Assembly: GCF_900302495.1 (NCBI RefSeq)
Contig: NZ_OMKW01000001.1
Span: forward strand, 682,001-746,000
From: Pontivivens insulae
GTDB taxonomy: Bacteria; Pseudomonadota; Alphaproteobacteria; Rhodobacterales; Rhodobacteraceae
DNA: 64,000 bases
Direction of reading: 5' to 3'
Program-made: the position numbers and the translations under genes
In this document: piece after piece, positions 48,458 through 58,270 of the stretch
Numbering within the stretch: position 1 is the stretch's first letter
Layout of the letters: every line of letters begins with the position of its first letter
The notes under the pieces: model-generated
The model's input: only the letters and a program-made list of their open reading frames with translations
Told to the model about the DNA's origin: nothing
Databases searched by the model: none

Positions 48458-48554
48458 ATAGGTCCGATCCGGCCCCATTGCGGGGATTCACGCCGCTGCG
48501 CACTGCGGATAGATTGATCATATATCCGAATCGATCCAAGGGGGCGGCATCCCT

Positions 48555-49355
48555 ATGCCATTGCTGGACTTGATTATTTTGGCCCTGATCCAGGGCGTGA
48601 CAGAGTTCCTTCCCGTTTCCTCTTCCGGACATCTAATCCTGTTGCCCGCGCTGACGGGAAATGCAGATCAGGGCGTGACACTTGATGTCGCAGTCCATGT
48701 CGGCACGCTTTTTGCCGTCATTGCCTATTTCCGCGCGGATGTTCTGGTGGCAACTCGGGGCGGAATTTCGCTTCTCAAGGGCGATCTGCGCGCGCCGGGC
48801 GCTCATCTGGCATTGGCGTTAGTATTGGCGACGATCCCGGTGATCATTCTTGGCCTGATCCTCGCGATTACGGATCTGAACGACGCCATGCGGTCCATCA
48901 CCGTGATTGGCTGGACCATGCTGCTGTTTGGCATCCTGCTCTACATCGCGGATCAGCGCGGCCCGGTGGAGCGGACAGCACCGCAATGGACCCTGAAGCA
49001 CGCATTGATCATGGGGCTTTGGCAGGCGCTGGCGCTGATCCCCGGCACATCGCGCAGCGGTATCACGATCACGGGCGCGCGCTTTCTGGGGTATGAGCGA
49101 AAAGAGGCGGCGCGGCTTGCGATGCTCATGTCGATCCCGACGATCATCGCCTCGGCTGTTGTGATCGGCCTCGACATCCCGGCCAGCAATGCGCAGGTCT
49201 GGCGCGATGCCGCAATCGCTGCTGCCTTTGCCTGTGTCGCCGCGCTGATCGCTTTACGGCTGATGATGCGGTTTCTGGAGAGCGTGAGCTACACGCCCTA
49301 TGTAATCTACCGGATCGCGCTGGGCGTCGTTCTGCTGGTGATCGCTTACACCTAG
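48555..49355 (+). CDS. uppP: Undecaprenyl-diphosphatase
   Basis: Protein of 266 residues with multiple membrane helices. It recycles undecaprenyl pyrophosphate for cell-wall synthesis. Both family motifs are present: EFLPVSSSGHLILLP near the start and PGTSRSGITITGARFLG in the second half. It stands alone, diverging from gltD and converging with the NDUFA9-like gene (4 bp between stops). Confidence 0.96.
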   Translation: MPLLDLIILALIQGVTEFLPVSSSGHLILLPALTGNADQGVTLDVAVHVGTLFAVIAYFRADVLVATRGGISLLKGDLRAPGAHLALALVLATIPVIILGLILAITDLNDAMRSITVIGWTMLLFGILLYIADQRGPVERTAPQWTLKHALIMGLWQALALIPGTSRSGITITGARFLGYERKEAARLAMLMSIPTIIASAVVIGLDIPASNAQVWRDAAIAAAFACVAALIALRLMMRFLESVSYTPYVIYRIALGVVLLVIAYT

Positions 49356-49359
49356 CCAA

Positions 49360-50355
49360 TCAACGCAGGTTCTTGGCGGACTCAATCATCTCTGCAAACT
49401 GACCGCTGGGCCGATAGGGCCACATATAGCCATCCAGGATCGAGTCCATATCACGCGGCACGATACCGAACGTGTCAAAGCCGTTTGCCGCCTCACCGAC
49501 CACGTTGTCACGGTTGAGCAAGCGCACCTGATCGCGGGTGAGCAGCGAGTTGGGGACGAGGCCCAGCGACAGTTTCGACAGGAAGTCGAGCAGCGATCCC
49601 TGCATCGCCGCAATTGGCGTCGGAATGTTGATCAGAACACGGCGCGGGCGGCGCGTGACACGCTTGATGCGCTCCATCAACTCACGGAAGGTTTCAATGT
49701 CTGGCCCACCCAGCTCGTAGGTTCCGCTGGCAACCTTGCCTTGCGCAGCTGCGAGCGCTGCTTCTGCAACGTCGCCGACATAGACGGGCTGGAAGCGGGT
49801 TTCTGCGCCCACAACCGGCAGCGCCGGGAAGCGAGCTGCCATGGTGCCAAACTGGTTGAAGAAGTCATCTTCTGGCCCAAACACGATGGAGGGCCGCAGG
49901 ATCACAGCCTTGGGGAAGGCTGCAAGGATCGCCTGCTCCCCCTCACCTTTCGAGCGGGCATAGGCGCTGTCGCTGTCGGCGTCCGCGCCGATGGCGGAGA
50001 TGTGCACCAGGCGTTCCACCCCATGACGGGCGGACATCTGGGCGATACGCGCCGCACCTTCATTCTGGACGGCGTCGAATTTCTGTTTGCCGACGGGGAA
50101 CAGGATGCCAACGCAGTTCACCACCAGGGATGCGCCCGCAATCGCGGCTTCCGTAGAGGCATCATCGCGAATGTTCGCCTGCACGGTCTGCACCTGACCG
50201 ACCGTGCCGTAGGTCATCGTGAACAGCGCCTCGTTCGGGCGGCGAACAGCGACGCGAATGCGGTAACCGGCGTGCGCCAGCGCTTCGACCACGTAGCGCC
50301 CGACAAAGCCGGAGCCGCCGAACACAGTCGCGATGGGCATATGGGTCATGGTCAT
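49360..50355 (-). CDS. Complex I NDUFA9-like NAD(P)-binding protein
   Basis: Protein of 331 residues. I chose the ATG at 50355, preceded by a GCAGGAGACC site; later in-frame ATGs at 50349 and 50340 are possible. The atypical SDR Rossmann loop is ATVFGGSGFVGRYVVEAL, followed by VVNCVGILFPVGKQKFDAVQ and SKGEGEQAILAAFPKAVILRP. This matches the NDUFA9 accessory subunit of complex I found in alphaproteobacteria. The nuo operon is not in this window. Confidence 0.85.
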   Translation of the reverse strand: MTMTHMPIATVFGGSGFVGRYVVEALAHAGYRIRVAVRRPNEALFTMTYGTVGQVQTVQANIRDDASTEAAIAGASLVVNCVGILFPVGKQKFDAVQNEGAARIAQMSARHGVERLVHISAIGADADSDSAYARSKGEGEQAILAAFPKAVILRPSIVFGPEDDFFNQFGTMAARFPALPVVGAETRFQPVYVGDVAEAALAAAQGKVASGTYELGGPDIETFRELMERIKRVTRRPRRVLINIPTPIAAMQGSLLDFLSKLSLGLVPNSLLTRDQVRLLNRDNVVGEAANGFDTFGIVPRDMDSILDGYMWPYRPSGQFAEMIESAKNLR

Positions 50356-50453
50356 GGCTGGTCTCCTGCCGCAGGCGCGCAATCCTTTTTCCACCCCGTC
50401 AATAGGCCCGCCACGCGCAGCGGGCAAGGGGGCAGAGCGCCGCGTGGACCAGC

Positions 50454-51056
50454 TCAATGGCCGGAAATCAGCAAAATCGCGATGGTGGCCATGATCAAGG
50501 CGACGATGGCATCCAGAACCCTCCAGGATGCCGGGCGTGCGAAAAGCGGTCTGAGAAGTGACGCACCAAAGCCGAGCATGAAGAAGAACGTGAATGAGGC
50601 CGTCACCGCGCCCGCCCCGAATGCAAGCCGAGCGCCCGCATATTGGGTGGAGATCGAGCCGAGCAAGATAACCGTATCAAGGTAGACATGGGGGTTAAGC
50701 CACGTCAGCGCGAGGCAGGTCAAAATCGTCGCGCGCAGCCCCGCGCCGGGCCCTTTGGCCGGATCAAGCCCCTCTCCCCCAGTCCAGGCGGAGCGTGCGG
50801 CCCGAAATGCATAATATAAAAGGAAGGCCGCGCCGCCCCATCGAAAGGCAGGTTCAACCCACGGTGCCGCCGCCATGATCGCACCAAATCCACTGACCCC
50901 CAGAGTGATCAACAGAGCGTCCGAGATGGCACAAGTCAGAACAACAGGCAGCACGAACTCCCCTCGGATACCCTGCCGCAACACGAAGGCGTTCTGCGCG
51001 CCGATTGCGAGAATCAGCCCGAAGCTGAGGAAAAAACCTGCGAGTGCCGCATCCAT
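50454..51056 (-). CDS. argO: LysE/ArgO-family amino acid exporter
   Basis: Protein of 200 residues, start ATG at 51056 (MDAALAGFFLSFGLILAIGAQ), which gives the conserved GAQNAFVLRQG near residue 20. Six hydrophobic segments fit the LysE fold. Family members export arginine or lysine. The gene diverges from an ArgP-like regulator 93 bp away, the classical argO/argP arrangement, which supports arginine or lysine export under regulator control. Confidence 0.9.
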   Translation of the reverse strand: MDAALAGFFLSFGLILAIGAQNAFVLRQGIRGEFVLPVVLTCAISDALLITLGVSGFGAIMAAAPWVEPAFRWGGAAFLLYYAFRAARSAWTGGEGLDPAKGPGAGLRATILTCLALTWLNPHVYLDTVILLGSISTQYAGARLAFGAGAVTASFTFFFMLGFGASLLRPLFARPASWRVLDAIVALIMATIAILLISGH

Positions 51057-51149
51057 GTCGAGCCTCCTGCTTTCAACAGGCTTCTGGATATGATGAGGCG
51101 GTGATAAAGTGAAATTAAAGAAAAGCATACTGCATTAGGATTTCTAATC

Positions 51150-52058
51150 TTGCTCGACTATCAGGCTCTGCGTGCCCTCGCTGAAATCCTTGACACAGGC
51201 AGTTTCGATGCTGCCGCTGCACGGCTGGGCGTTACCCCGTCCGCAATCTCTCAACGGATCCGCCAGTTGGAGGAGAGGGTTGGCGCCACGTTGATCATCA
51301 GGGGCAGCCCCTGTCAGGCCACCAGTCAGGGCAGAGCGCTCTATCGTCATGTTCGGGAAGTGGCGGCGTTGGAGCAGGCCTTGGATCAGGAGGTCAGGCC
51401 CGACGCTGATCAGGCCGCATTGCTGAGGCTCGCCGTCAACGCTGATTCTTTACCGACATGGTTCATGGAGGGGTTGTCACAGGTCCGCGGACGGCGGTTT
51501 GAGATCATTATTGACGATCAGGATCATAGTGCAGAGTTGCTGGCACGTGGTGACGTCATGGCTGCTGTGACGGCCCAGGAAAAACCCCTGCGAGGGTGCG
51601 ACGCAATCTCTCTGGGTGCGCTGCGATACCGGGCCACTGCATCCCCGGAATTCGCGAAGCAGTGGTTTCCGGATGGGCTGACGCCTGCCGCGTTATCGCT
51701 TGCCCCGATGCTAACCTTCAGTCGCAAGGACCGCCTGCAACATCGCTGGGCTGAGGCGCGGGGGGCCATGCGCGAACCGCCTGTCACGATCGTGCCGGAC
51801 ACGAATGCATTCGTGGATGCGGCCCTGGGCGGGCTGGCATGGGGAATGAACCCTGAACCATTGGTGTCCGACCATTTATCGAGCGGCAGACTGATCGACC
51901 TTGCGCCGGACGCGCCGCTGGACACGCCCCTCCATTGGCAATGGCCCCGCCGATTGGCGACAGTGATGGCGCCTGTGACCGACGCAATTCGGGCCTCGGC
52001 CACCCGGCATCTTCATCAAAAGGTGGACAAAGGCCGTCCCGCGCAAAAGTCCCGTTGA
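51150..52058 (+). CDS. argP: LysR-type regulator, ArgP/IciA family
   Basis: Protein of 302 residues beginning with a TTG codon at 51150 (then LDYQALRALAEILDTGSFDA); I see no better ATG upstream in frame. The helix-turn-helix is FDAAAARLGVTPSAISQRI (~19-37). The family signature GSPCQATSQGRALYRHV follows. The effector domain is of ArgP length. It is expected to activate the divergent argO in response to arginine or lysine. Confidence 0.88.
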   Translation: MLDYQALRALAEILDTGSFDAAAARLGVTPSAISQRIRQLEERVGATLIIRGSPCQATSQGRALYRHVREVAALEQALDQEVRPDADQAALLRLAVNADSLPTWFMEGLSQVRGRRFEIIIDDQDHSAELLARGDVMAAVTAQEKPLRGCDAISLGALRYRATASPEFAKQWFPDGLTPAALSLAPMLTFSRKDRLQHRWAEARGAMREPPVTIVPDTNAFVDAALGGLAWGMNPEPLVSDHLSSGRLIDLAPDAPLDTPLHWQWPRRLATVMAPVTDAIRASATRHLHQKVDKGRPAQKSR

Positions 52059-52099
52059 CACCCCCGCGCCAGACGTCTAAACGCCGCTCCACGACACCT

Positions 52100-52186
<87 letters not shown>

Positions 52187-52221
52187 CATCTCCCGCCCCC
52201 GCGCGACGTGAGGGATATGAG

Positions 52222-52833
52222 ATGACAAATTATCTTCATCAGAACGATTTGCCCGACGACCTGGACCTTGGTCCTGTCGTTGCGATTGATTCCGAAACAA
52301 TGGGTCTGATCCCGCACCGCGATCGCCTTTGTGTTGTACAGTTGAGCAGCGGTGACGGCAATGCGCATCTGGTTCAAATCGCCAAGGGGCAGACTGAAGC
52401 ACCCAACCTGACGCGGATGCTCGCCGATCCAGACGTGCTGAAGCTGTTTCACTACGGTCGCTTCGACATTGCGGTGATGGAGCACACGTTCGGTGTGCGC
52501 ACGGCACCTGTCTACTGCACAAAGATCGCGTCGAAGTTGGTGCGGACCTATACGGACCGCCACGGTCTTAAGAACCTGCTGCATGAGCTGTTGGCCGTCG
52601 ATATCTCCAAACAGCAACAGTCGAGTGATTGGGGCGCAGCGGAACTCAGCGACGCGCAGATCGCCTATGCGGCTTCTGACGTTCTCTACCTGCATCGTCT
52701 GCGCGAAGAGCTTGACCGGCGTTTGGAGCGCGAGGGCCGCCGCGAGATCGCGCAGGCCGCCTTTGACTTTTTGCCTGTGCGCGCGGCGCTTGATCTGGCC
52801 GGTTGGCCTGAGCAGGATATCTTCTCCCACTAA
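52222..52833 (+). CDS. rnd: RNase D family 3'-5' exonuclease (short form)
   Basis: Protein of 203 residues with the DEDDy exonuclease core only: Asp23 and Glu25 in AIDSETMGL, Asp82 in HYGRFDIAVME, and Tyr149/Asp153 in AQIAYAASDVLYL. The HRDC domains of the ~375-residue enterobacterial enzyme are absent, as is common in alphaproteobacterial short forms. The likely role is 3' trimming of tRNA or other small RNA; it lies just downstream of a tRNA gene. Confidence 0.9.
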   Translation: MTNYLHQNDLPDDLDLGPVVAIDSETMGLIPHRDRLCVVQLSSGDGNAHLVQIAKGQTEAPNLTRMLADPDVLKLFHYGRFDIAVMEHTFGVRTAPVYCTKIASKLVRTYTDRHGLKNLLHELLAVDISKQQQSSDWGAAELSDAQIAYAASDVLYLHRLREELDRRLEREGRREIAQAAFDFLPVRAALDLAGWPEQDIFSH

Positions 52834-52883
52834 GCCGAACTGCGTCGGAACGCGACGCCGTTTCGGAGACTGAAAGGGACGCG

Positions 52884-53846
52884 ATGAGCGAAATCGAAAC
52901 CCGTCTGACGGCAGGCCGTGACGTATTGCGGACGGAGGGCAATGCGCTGCTGGCCTTTGCCGAAGCGCTCGACGAAAGTTTTGCCGAGGCTGTTGGTGTG
53001 CTGAAGGCGACCAAGGGGCGCATTGTGATTTCGGGCATGGGCAAATCCGGCCATGTGGCACGAAAGATGGCGGCGACGTTCGCATCAACCGGGGCACCGG
53101 CGCAGTTCGTCCATCCAGGAGAGGCGAGCCACGGTGATCTGGGCATGGTCACCCCGGCGGACAGCCTGATCGTGTTGAGCAATTCGGGTGAGACCCCGGA
53201 ACTGGCGGATATCATCGCCCATGCGAAGCGGTTTTCGATTCCCTTGATCGGGGTCGCAGGACGCGCGGGATCCACGCTTCTGACCGAGGCGGATGTTGCG
53301 ATCAAGCTGACACAGGCACCAGAGGCGTGTCCGAACGGCTTGGCGCCGACGACCTCAACCACCATGACGCTTGCGCTGGGTGATGCGCTTGCCGTTGCGC
53401 TGATGAAGGAGCGGGAGTTTGGCGCGGGCGATTTCCGGGTCTTTCATCCCGGCGGCAAGCTTGGCGCGCAGCTGATGCGGGTGAATGATCTGATGCATAC
53501 CGGCGAGGACATGCCGCTGATTGCACCGGAAACCCAGATGAGCGAAGCGCTGTTGGTCATTACGCAAAAGGGGTTCGGTACGGCGGGTGTCGTCAGCCCC
53601 GCCGGTCGGTTGATCGGTGTCATCACTGACGGTGACTTGCGGCGCAACATGGACAATCTGCTGTCTCGCACGGCAGGTGACGTGATGACGGCGGACCCTC
53701 GCACCATTGATGCGGGCGCCTTGGCGCAGGAGGCGCTCAACATCATGTCGGGACGGATCACGACGCTGTTCGTGACGGAGCCGGAGACCGGCGCACCCAC
53801 GGGGATCCTACACATCCATGACCTTTTGCGGGCGGGGATCGTGTAA
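52884..53846 (+). CDS. kdsD: D-arabinose 5-phosphate isomerase (KpsF/GutQ family)
   Basis: Protein of 320 residues with an AAAGGGA ribosome site. An N-terminal SIS domain (GRIVISGMGKSGHVARKMAAT, then SLIVLSNSGETPEL) is followed by two CBS domains (DLMHTGEDMPLIAP, then GVVSPAGRLIGVITDGDLRR, and RTIDAGALAQEAL onward). It makes arabinose 5-phosphate for Kdo synthesis. It starts the series leading to lptC, lptA and lptB, which fits LPS biogenesis. Confidence 0.94.
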   Translation: MSEIETRLTAGRDVLRTEGNALLAFAEALDESFAEAVGVLKATKGRIVISGMGKSGHVARKMAATFASTGAPAQFVHPGEASHGDLGMVTPADSLIVLSNSGETPELADIIAHAKRFSIPLIGVAGRAGSTLLTEADVAIKLTQAPEACPNGLAPTTSTTMTLALGDALAVALMKEREFGAGDFRVFHPGGKLGAQLMRVNDLMHTGEDMPLIAPETQMSEALLVITQKGFGTAGVVSPAGRLIGVITDGDLRRNMDNLLSRTAGDVMTADPRTIDAGALAQEALNIMSGRITTLFVTEPETGAPTGILHIHDLLRAGIV

Positions 53847-53852
53847 GCGAGG

Positions 53853-54458
53853 ATGCGAGGCTCGAGCCGATATTCAGCTTTTGTACGCTGGTTCAAGATT
53901 GTGCTGCCACTGGCGGCCCTCGGACTGATGAGCACTATCTTTCTGATTGATGACGACCAAATTGACCTCGATTTGCCGCCGTTGAGCGAATTGTCAGAAG
54001 GTGGGCGCGTCACGCAAAGCGTGCTGAATGCAGATATGAGCGGTCGGACCGATGAGGGTGAGCCGTATCGCCTCGTTGCGGAATCAGTTCAGCAATTGAC
54101 TGATGGAATGTTGCTGACCATGCCGCGGGCCCGGTTGGATACCGCTGAACAAGGTCGGATCACGGTTGTGTCTCAGGAAGGGAATTATGATGGGGCGACA
54201 AACTCGCTCTATCTCACCGAGGTTGTGAAAGTTGATGTAGAAGAAGGTTCGGTCCAATTGCGTTCGGATGACTTGCGCATCGGACTGGATACCGGTGCGC
54301 TGTCGATCCTGACGCCGGTCGATGTCGAATTTGCGGGTGGCACGCTGCGTGCGGACACAGCCCGACGGGAGGGAAACCTTCCCCTCGACGATACGATTTG
54401 GTTTGAAGGCAATGTTCGGCTATTTGTCGAGGGCACGCCCCCGCATTCGGAGAATTAG
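53853..54458 (+). CDS. lptC: LPS export protein LptC
   Basis: Protein of 201 residues, starting 6 bp after kdsD. A single N-terminal membrane helix (FKIVLPLAALGLMSTIFLI) anchors a periplasmic beta-jellyroll (LNADMSGRTDEGEPYRLVAES, then GNYDGATNSLYLTEVVKV). It links the LptBFG transporter to LptA. Sequence similarity in this family is low, but the position kdsD-lptC-lptA-lptB is diagnostic. Confidence 0.88.
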   Translation: MRGSSRYSAFVRWFKIVLPLAALGLMSTIFLIDDDQIDLDLPPLSELSEGGRVTQSVLNADMSGRTDEGEPYRLVAESVQQLTDGMLLTMPRARLDTAEQGRITVVSQEGNYDGATNSLYLTEVVKVDVEEGSVQLRSDDLRIGLDTGALSILTPVDVEFAGGTLRADTARREGNLPLDDTIWFEGNVRLFVEGTPPHSEN

Positions 54459-54462
54459 AGAA

Positions 54463-54945
54463 ATGATGTCCCGCGCGATCCTGATTTCGGCCCTTGTGGC
54501 GTTGGCCTCCCCTGTGGGGGCACAACAGGCCCAGCCTTTCTCGACGTTTCAGCATGATCCCACGCAACCGCTTGAGGTCTTCTCGGACACGCTGGGCGTC
54601 AGCCAGGCTGCGAACACGGCCGTATTCCGTGGGTCTGTTGAGGCCGTGCAGGGTGAGTTGACCCTGACCGCTGACGAAATGACCGTCACATATGATGAGG
54701 CAACGGGCGATGTTGTCCGTTTGGTTGCTACGGGCGATGTCTTCCTCAAGAGTTTGCTCGAGACTGCCGAAGGCCAGTTTGCCGATTATATGGTGGCTGA
54801 AGGGACGCTGAATATGAGCGGCGACGCGATGCTGACCCAAGGCAACAATGCGTTGTCCTCTGACGAAATGCGCATCGACCTGAACACCGGCAGTGGCGAA
54901 TTCATTGGCCGCGTCCGTACCATCTTCGTGCCGACTTCCCAGTGA
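54463..54945 (+). CDS. lptA: LPS transport periplasmic protein LptA
   Basis: Protein of 160 residues starting at the ATG at 54463 (a second ATG follows at once). The signal peptide RAILISALVALASPVGA precedes QQAQ. The OstA-like jellyroll has PLEVFSDTLGVSQAANTAVF and GELTLTADEMTVTYDE. It forms the periplasmic bridge for LPS. It overlaps lptB by 4 nt. Confidence 0.92.
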   Translation: MMSRAILISALVALASPVGAQQAQPFSTFQHDPTQPLEVFSDTLGVSQAANTAVFRGSVEAVQGELTLTADEMTVTYDEATGDVVRLVATGDVFLKSLLETAEGQFADYMVAEGTLNMSGDAMLTQGNNALSSDEMRIDLNTGSGEFIGRVRTIFVPTSQ

Positions 54946-55700
54946 GTGCAGCGCCTGAGTTGACGGTGACGGATGGCGATCAGGGGCTGTTCGTTCAGAA
55001 TGTCGGCAAGTCCTATTCCAAACGTCCGGTTCTGCGGGACGTCTCGCTGACGTTGCATCGGGGTGAGGTCATCGGTCTGCTCGGACCCAATGGCGCGGGT
55101 AAGACCACGTGCTTTTACTCCGTCACCGGCTTGGTCACGCCTGATTCTGGTTCGATCACGATTGATGGGACGGATGCGACCTTGCTGCCCATGTATCGTC
55201 GTGCGCGGCTGGGCCTCGGCTATCTGCCGCAGGAAGCGTCGATTTTCCGCGGCCTGAATGTCGAAGACAATATTCGCGCCGTTCTGGAACTGGTGGAACC
55301 GGTGCGTCGCAAGCGCGAGCAGCAGCTTGATGAGCTGTTGGCGGAGTTTTCCATTACTCATCTGCGCCGCGCGCCTGCGCTGGCGCTTTCAGGTGGGGAG
55401 CGTCGGCGGGTTGAGATTGCGCGCTGTCTTGCCGCGCGGCCGTCCTATGTTTTGCTGGATGAGCCCTTTGCGGGCGTTGATCCAATCGCTGTCGGAGAGA
55501 TTCGCAGCCTCGTCGGACAGCTCAAGGATCGCGGCATCGGCGTGCTGATCACGGATCACAATGTGCGTGAAACGCTGGAGATCATTGACCGGGCCTATAT
55601 CCTGTATGACGGCACGGTCCTGATGTCGGGTGGGCCGGATGAAGTGGTCGCCGACGAGAATGTGCGCCGCGTCTATCTGGGTGAGAGCTTCCGCCGTTAG
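54942..55700 (+). CDS. lptB: LPS export ABC transporter ATP-binding protein LptB
   Basis: Protein of 252 residues with a GTG start overlapping the lptA stop. Walker A GPNGAGKTT is at 48-56, the Q-loop region is YLPQEASIFRGLNVEDNI, the signature is LSGGERRRVEIARCLA and Walker B is YVLLDEPFAGVDP. It powers LPS extraction with LptF/LptG, which are not in this window. Confidence 0.97.
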   Translation: MSAAPELTVTDGDQGLFVQNVGKSYSKRPVLRDVSLTLHRGEVIGLLGPNGAGKTTCFYSVTGLVTPDSGSITIDGTDATLLPMYRRARLGLGYLPQEASIFRGLNVEDNIRAVLELVEPVRRKREQQLDELLAEFSITHLRRAPALALSGGERRRVEIARCLAARPSYVLLDEPFAGVDPIAVGEIRSLVGQLKDRGIGVLITDHNVRETLEIIDRAYILYDGTVLMSGGPDEVVADENVRRVYLGESFRR

Positions 55701-55739
55701 TCTGATTGCTGGGGCCGGGGTGGCGCGGTAGGCTAACCC

Positions 55740-57047
55740 ATGGCTCTGACACAACGCCTTGATCTGACACAGACCCAGCAGTTGCGGTTGACCCCGCAGC
55801 TTCGTCAGGCGATTGCGCTTCTTCAGATGTCGAATGTCGATCTGACCGCGAAGCTGGCGGAGGAGGTCGAAAAGAACCCCCTGCTGACGCTCGAACGTCC
55901 CCGCGCATTGCCCGGTGGTCTGCGCAGCGGCGGGGAAGATTTCGACAAGGCGGCTCTTGTCGAACAAAAGCCGTCCTTGCGCATGCATTTGCTGGCCCAG
56001 ATCGGCGTGATGAAGGCAAAGCCGCGTATTCTGGCACTGGCCCGCGTGCTGGTCGACGAGTTGGATGCAGATGGCCGGATGACGACACCTCCGTTCGAAG
56101 TGGCGGACCGTTATGGCGTTGTGGCCGGGCAGGTGCATGCGGCTCTGGCCTTGGTGCAGGCTTGCGAGCCCACTGGTATCGGCGCCCGCTCCCTTAGGGA
56201 GTGTCTGAAACTTCAGCTAGTCGAAAAGGGTCTGCTGAGTGCCGATCATGAGGCTGTCTGCGATGGACTGAAACGGATCGCCGGGCCAGAGCGCGCAGGG
56301 TTTCTGGAAGAGCACGGTATCAGTGAGGGGCGTCTTGCCGAGGTGCTGCGCGACCTGCGGGGGCTGGATCCGCGTCCAGGGCGTGCCTTTACAACAGATG
56401 AGCCGCCGCTTGCCGCGCCGGATGTGTTCATCCGCAGGGCGGGGGCGGGATGGCGCGTTGAGTTGAACTCGGACACGCTGCCCCGCATCCTGATGAACGA
56501 TACCTATGCGAGTGAGCTGACGGCGATGGGGCAGGAGGCCGCGCGTTTCGTGTCACGCTGCCGTGCAAGCGCTGGCTGGCTGACGAAGGCGCTTGAACAG
56601 CGGGCAGAGACGATCCTGAAAGTTGGGGAGGCACTGATCCGGCGGCAATCGGCCTATTTTGAGCACGGCGTTGAGGCGTTGCGGCCACTTACCATGGCAG
56701 AGTTGGCTGAGGATATCGGGATGCATGAGTCCACGGTCAGCCGGATAGCAGCGAACAAATTTCTGGAAAGTCCGCAGGGCATGAGGGAGTTGCGCTGGTT
56801 CTTTTCGCAAGGGGTTGGCGGAACCGATGGGGCGAGCAGCTTTGCCGCAGGGGCCGTGCAGGCGCGGCTGAGAACCATGATCGAAAGCGAGCCTGCGCAT
56901 CGCACTCTCTCTGATGACAAACTGGTTCAAATGCTGCGGGAGAGTGGCGTCGATGTTGCGCGACGGACCGTTGCGAAATATCGTGAGGCTATGGGTATCC
57001 CGTCATCGGTTCAGAGACGACGTATTAAGGCCGCTTCCCGGCCCTGA
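55740..57047 (+). CDS. rpoN: RNA polymerase sigma-54 factor
   Basis: Protein of 435 residues. The Gln-rich activator-interacting region I is at the N-terminus (LTQTQQLRLTPQLRQAIALLQ). The core-binding and DNA-binding domains follow, with a helix-turn-helix near MHESTVSRIAANKFLESPQG. The RpoN box ARRTVAKYREAMGIPSS is at ~407-423. It directs transcription from -24/-12 promoters, typically for nitrogen and other functions. Confidence 0.96.
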   Translation: MALTQRLDLTQTQQLRLTPQLRQAIALLQMSNVDLTAKLAEEVEKNPLLTLERPRALPGGLRSGGEDFDKAALVEQKPSLRMHLLAQIGVMKAKPRILALARVLVDELDADGRMTTPPFEVADRYGVVAGQVHAALALVQACEPTGIGARSLRECLKLQLVEKGLLSADHEAVCDGLKRIAGPERAGFLEEHGISEGRLAEVLRDLRGLDPRPGRAFTTDEPPLAAPDVFIRRAGAGWRVELNSDTLPRILMNDTYASELTAMGQEAARFVSRCRASAGWLTKALEQRAETILKVGEALIRRQSAYFEHGVEALRPLTMAELAEDIGMHESTVSRIAANKFLESPQGMRELRWFFSQGVGGTDGASSFAAGAVQARLRTMIESEPAHRTLSDDKLVQMLRESGVDVARRTVAKYREAMGIPSSVQRRRIKAASRP

Positions 57048-57181
57048 TGTCTCAGGGGAATGTGATGGCTGAGAACGCCCTCAATCCCTCCGAAATATTG
57101 AAGCGGATACCTTGTAGGACCATCTAATTGGTCAGCGGGTTCAACATCTTGTCGGACCTGCCAACAAGAAAGGACGCTTAA

Positions 57182-57757
57182 ATGCAGATACAGATCAGTG
57201 GAAAGCATATCGACGTTGGGGATGCGATGCGCGGTCATGTGGCGGACAGGTTGGAGGATTCGGTTTCGAAATATTCCGGTCGCCCAGTTGAGGCCCATGT
57301 CACGTTCTCGCGTGATGCGCATGAATATAAGTGCGACGCGTCGGTACACCTTTCCTCTGGCCTGAAAACGCAGGCAAGCGCACGTGCGACGGAGATCTAT
57401 GCCGCATTCGATTCGGCCGCGGACAAGATGGAAAAGCAGCTGCGCCGCTATAAACGCCGCCTGAAAGACCATCACAAGGACCGCGAGGACCCGATTGAGT
57501 CCATCGGCGCGCCTTCATATGTCATCGCAAATCCCGATCATGCGGAAGAAGATGAGCCTGAGGGCTTTGAGCCGGTTATTGTCGCAGAGATGAAGACGCC
57601 TGTGCTGACACTTTCTGTCGGTGAGGCCGTCATGCATATGGAGCTTGGCGACGTTCCGTTTCTGGTGTTCCGAAACTCTTCCCATGGCGGCGTTAATGTG
57701 GTTTACACCCGCGACGATGGGAATATCGGCTGGATCGATCCCAGGAAGACGTCCTGA
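57182..57757 (+). CDS. hpf: Ribosome hibernation promoting factor, long form
   Basis: Protein of 191 residues with an AAGGA site 8 bp before the ATG. The N-terminal HPF/RaiA domain starts MQIQISGKHIDVGDAMRGHV and includes SADKMEKQLRRYKRR style basic residues at ~80-95. The C-terminal dimerisation domain (VGEAVMHMELGDVPFLVFRN) defines the long form, which pairs ribosomes into 100S dimers in stationary phase. The position between rpoN and ptsN is conserved. Confidence 0.95.
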   Translation: MQIQISGKHIDVGDAMRGHVADRLEDSVSKYSGRPVEAHVTFSRDAHEYKCDASVHLSSGLKTQASARATEIYAAFDSAADKMEKQLRRYKRRLKDHHKDREDPIESIGAPSYVIANPDHAEEDEPEGFEPVIVAEMKTPVLTLSVGEAVMHMELGDVPFLVFRNSSHGGVNVVYTRDDGNIGWIDPRKTS

Positions 57758-57802
57758 AGGGCGCGTAGCGTAGACATTAGAACAGTAAGCGGACCGTGCT
57801 TC

Positions 57803-58270
57803 ATGGAGCTTTCCAACATCCTACAGAGCGATGCTGTGCGCGCTGGCCTTAAGGTCGGTAGCAAAAAGCGGCTTTTGCAGGAGCTTGCTGAGATGGCGGC
57901 TGACCTGTGTACCGATATTGACGCCGGTCAGTGCCTTTACGCGTTGCAGGAACGTGAAGCGCTGGGTCCAACAGGTATGGGGGATGGCATTGCCGTTCCC
58001 CATGCACGGCTGCCCCACCTGCCGCATGTCATCGGGTTTTTCGCGCGGTTGGAAAAGCCGGTGGATTTCTCATCCGTTGACGGTCGTCCTGTCGACTTGG
58101 TGTTCATGCTGTTGGCGCCGGAAGATGCCGGAGCCGAGCACCTTCGTGCGCTGGCCCGTGTCAGCCGCACACTGCGCAATGCCGACGTATGCCGTAAGTT
58201 GCGCTCTACCGATGATGCAGGCGCATTGCACATGATCCTGACAGAGCCTGCGACGTCTCAGGCGGCCTGA
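57803..58270 (+). CDS. ptsN: Nitrogen-regulatory PTS EIIA protein
   Basis: Protein of 155 residues. The phosphorylated histidine of the EIIA(Ntr) family is His67 in GDGIAVPHARLPHL. The rest of the domain (VDGRPVDLVFMLLAPEDAGAEHL) is typical. It is the output protein of the nitrogen phosphotransferase chain and affects potassium and nitrogen control. Its 3' end overlaps the convergent sulfotransferase gene by 13 nt. Confidence 0.95.
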   Translation: MELSNILQSDAVRAGLKVGSKKRLLQELAEMAADLCTDIDAGQCLYALQEREALGPTGMGDGIAVPHARLPHLPHVIGFFARLEKPVDFSSVDGRPVDLVFMLLAPEDAGAEHLRALARVSRTLRNADVCRKLRSTDDAGALHMILTEPATSQAA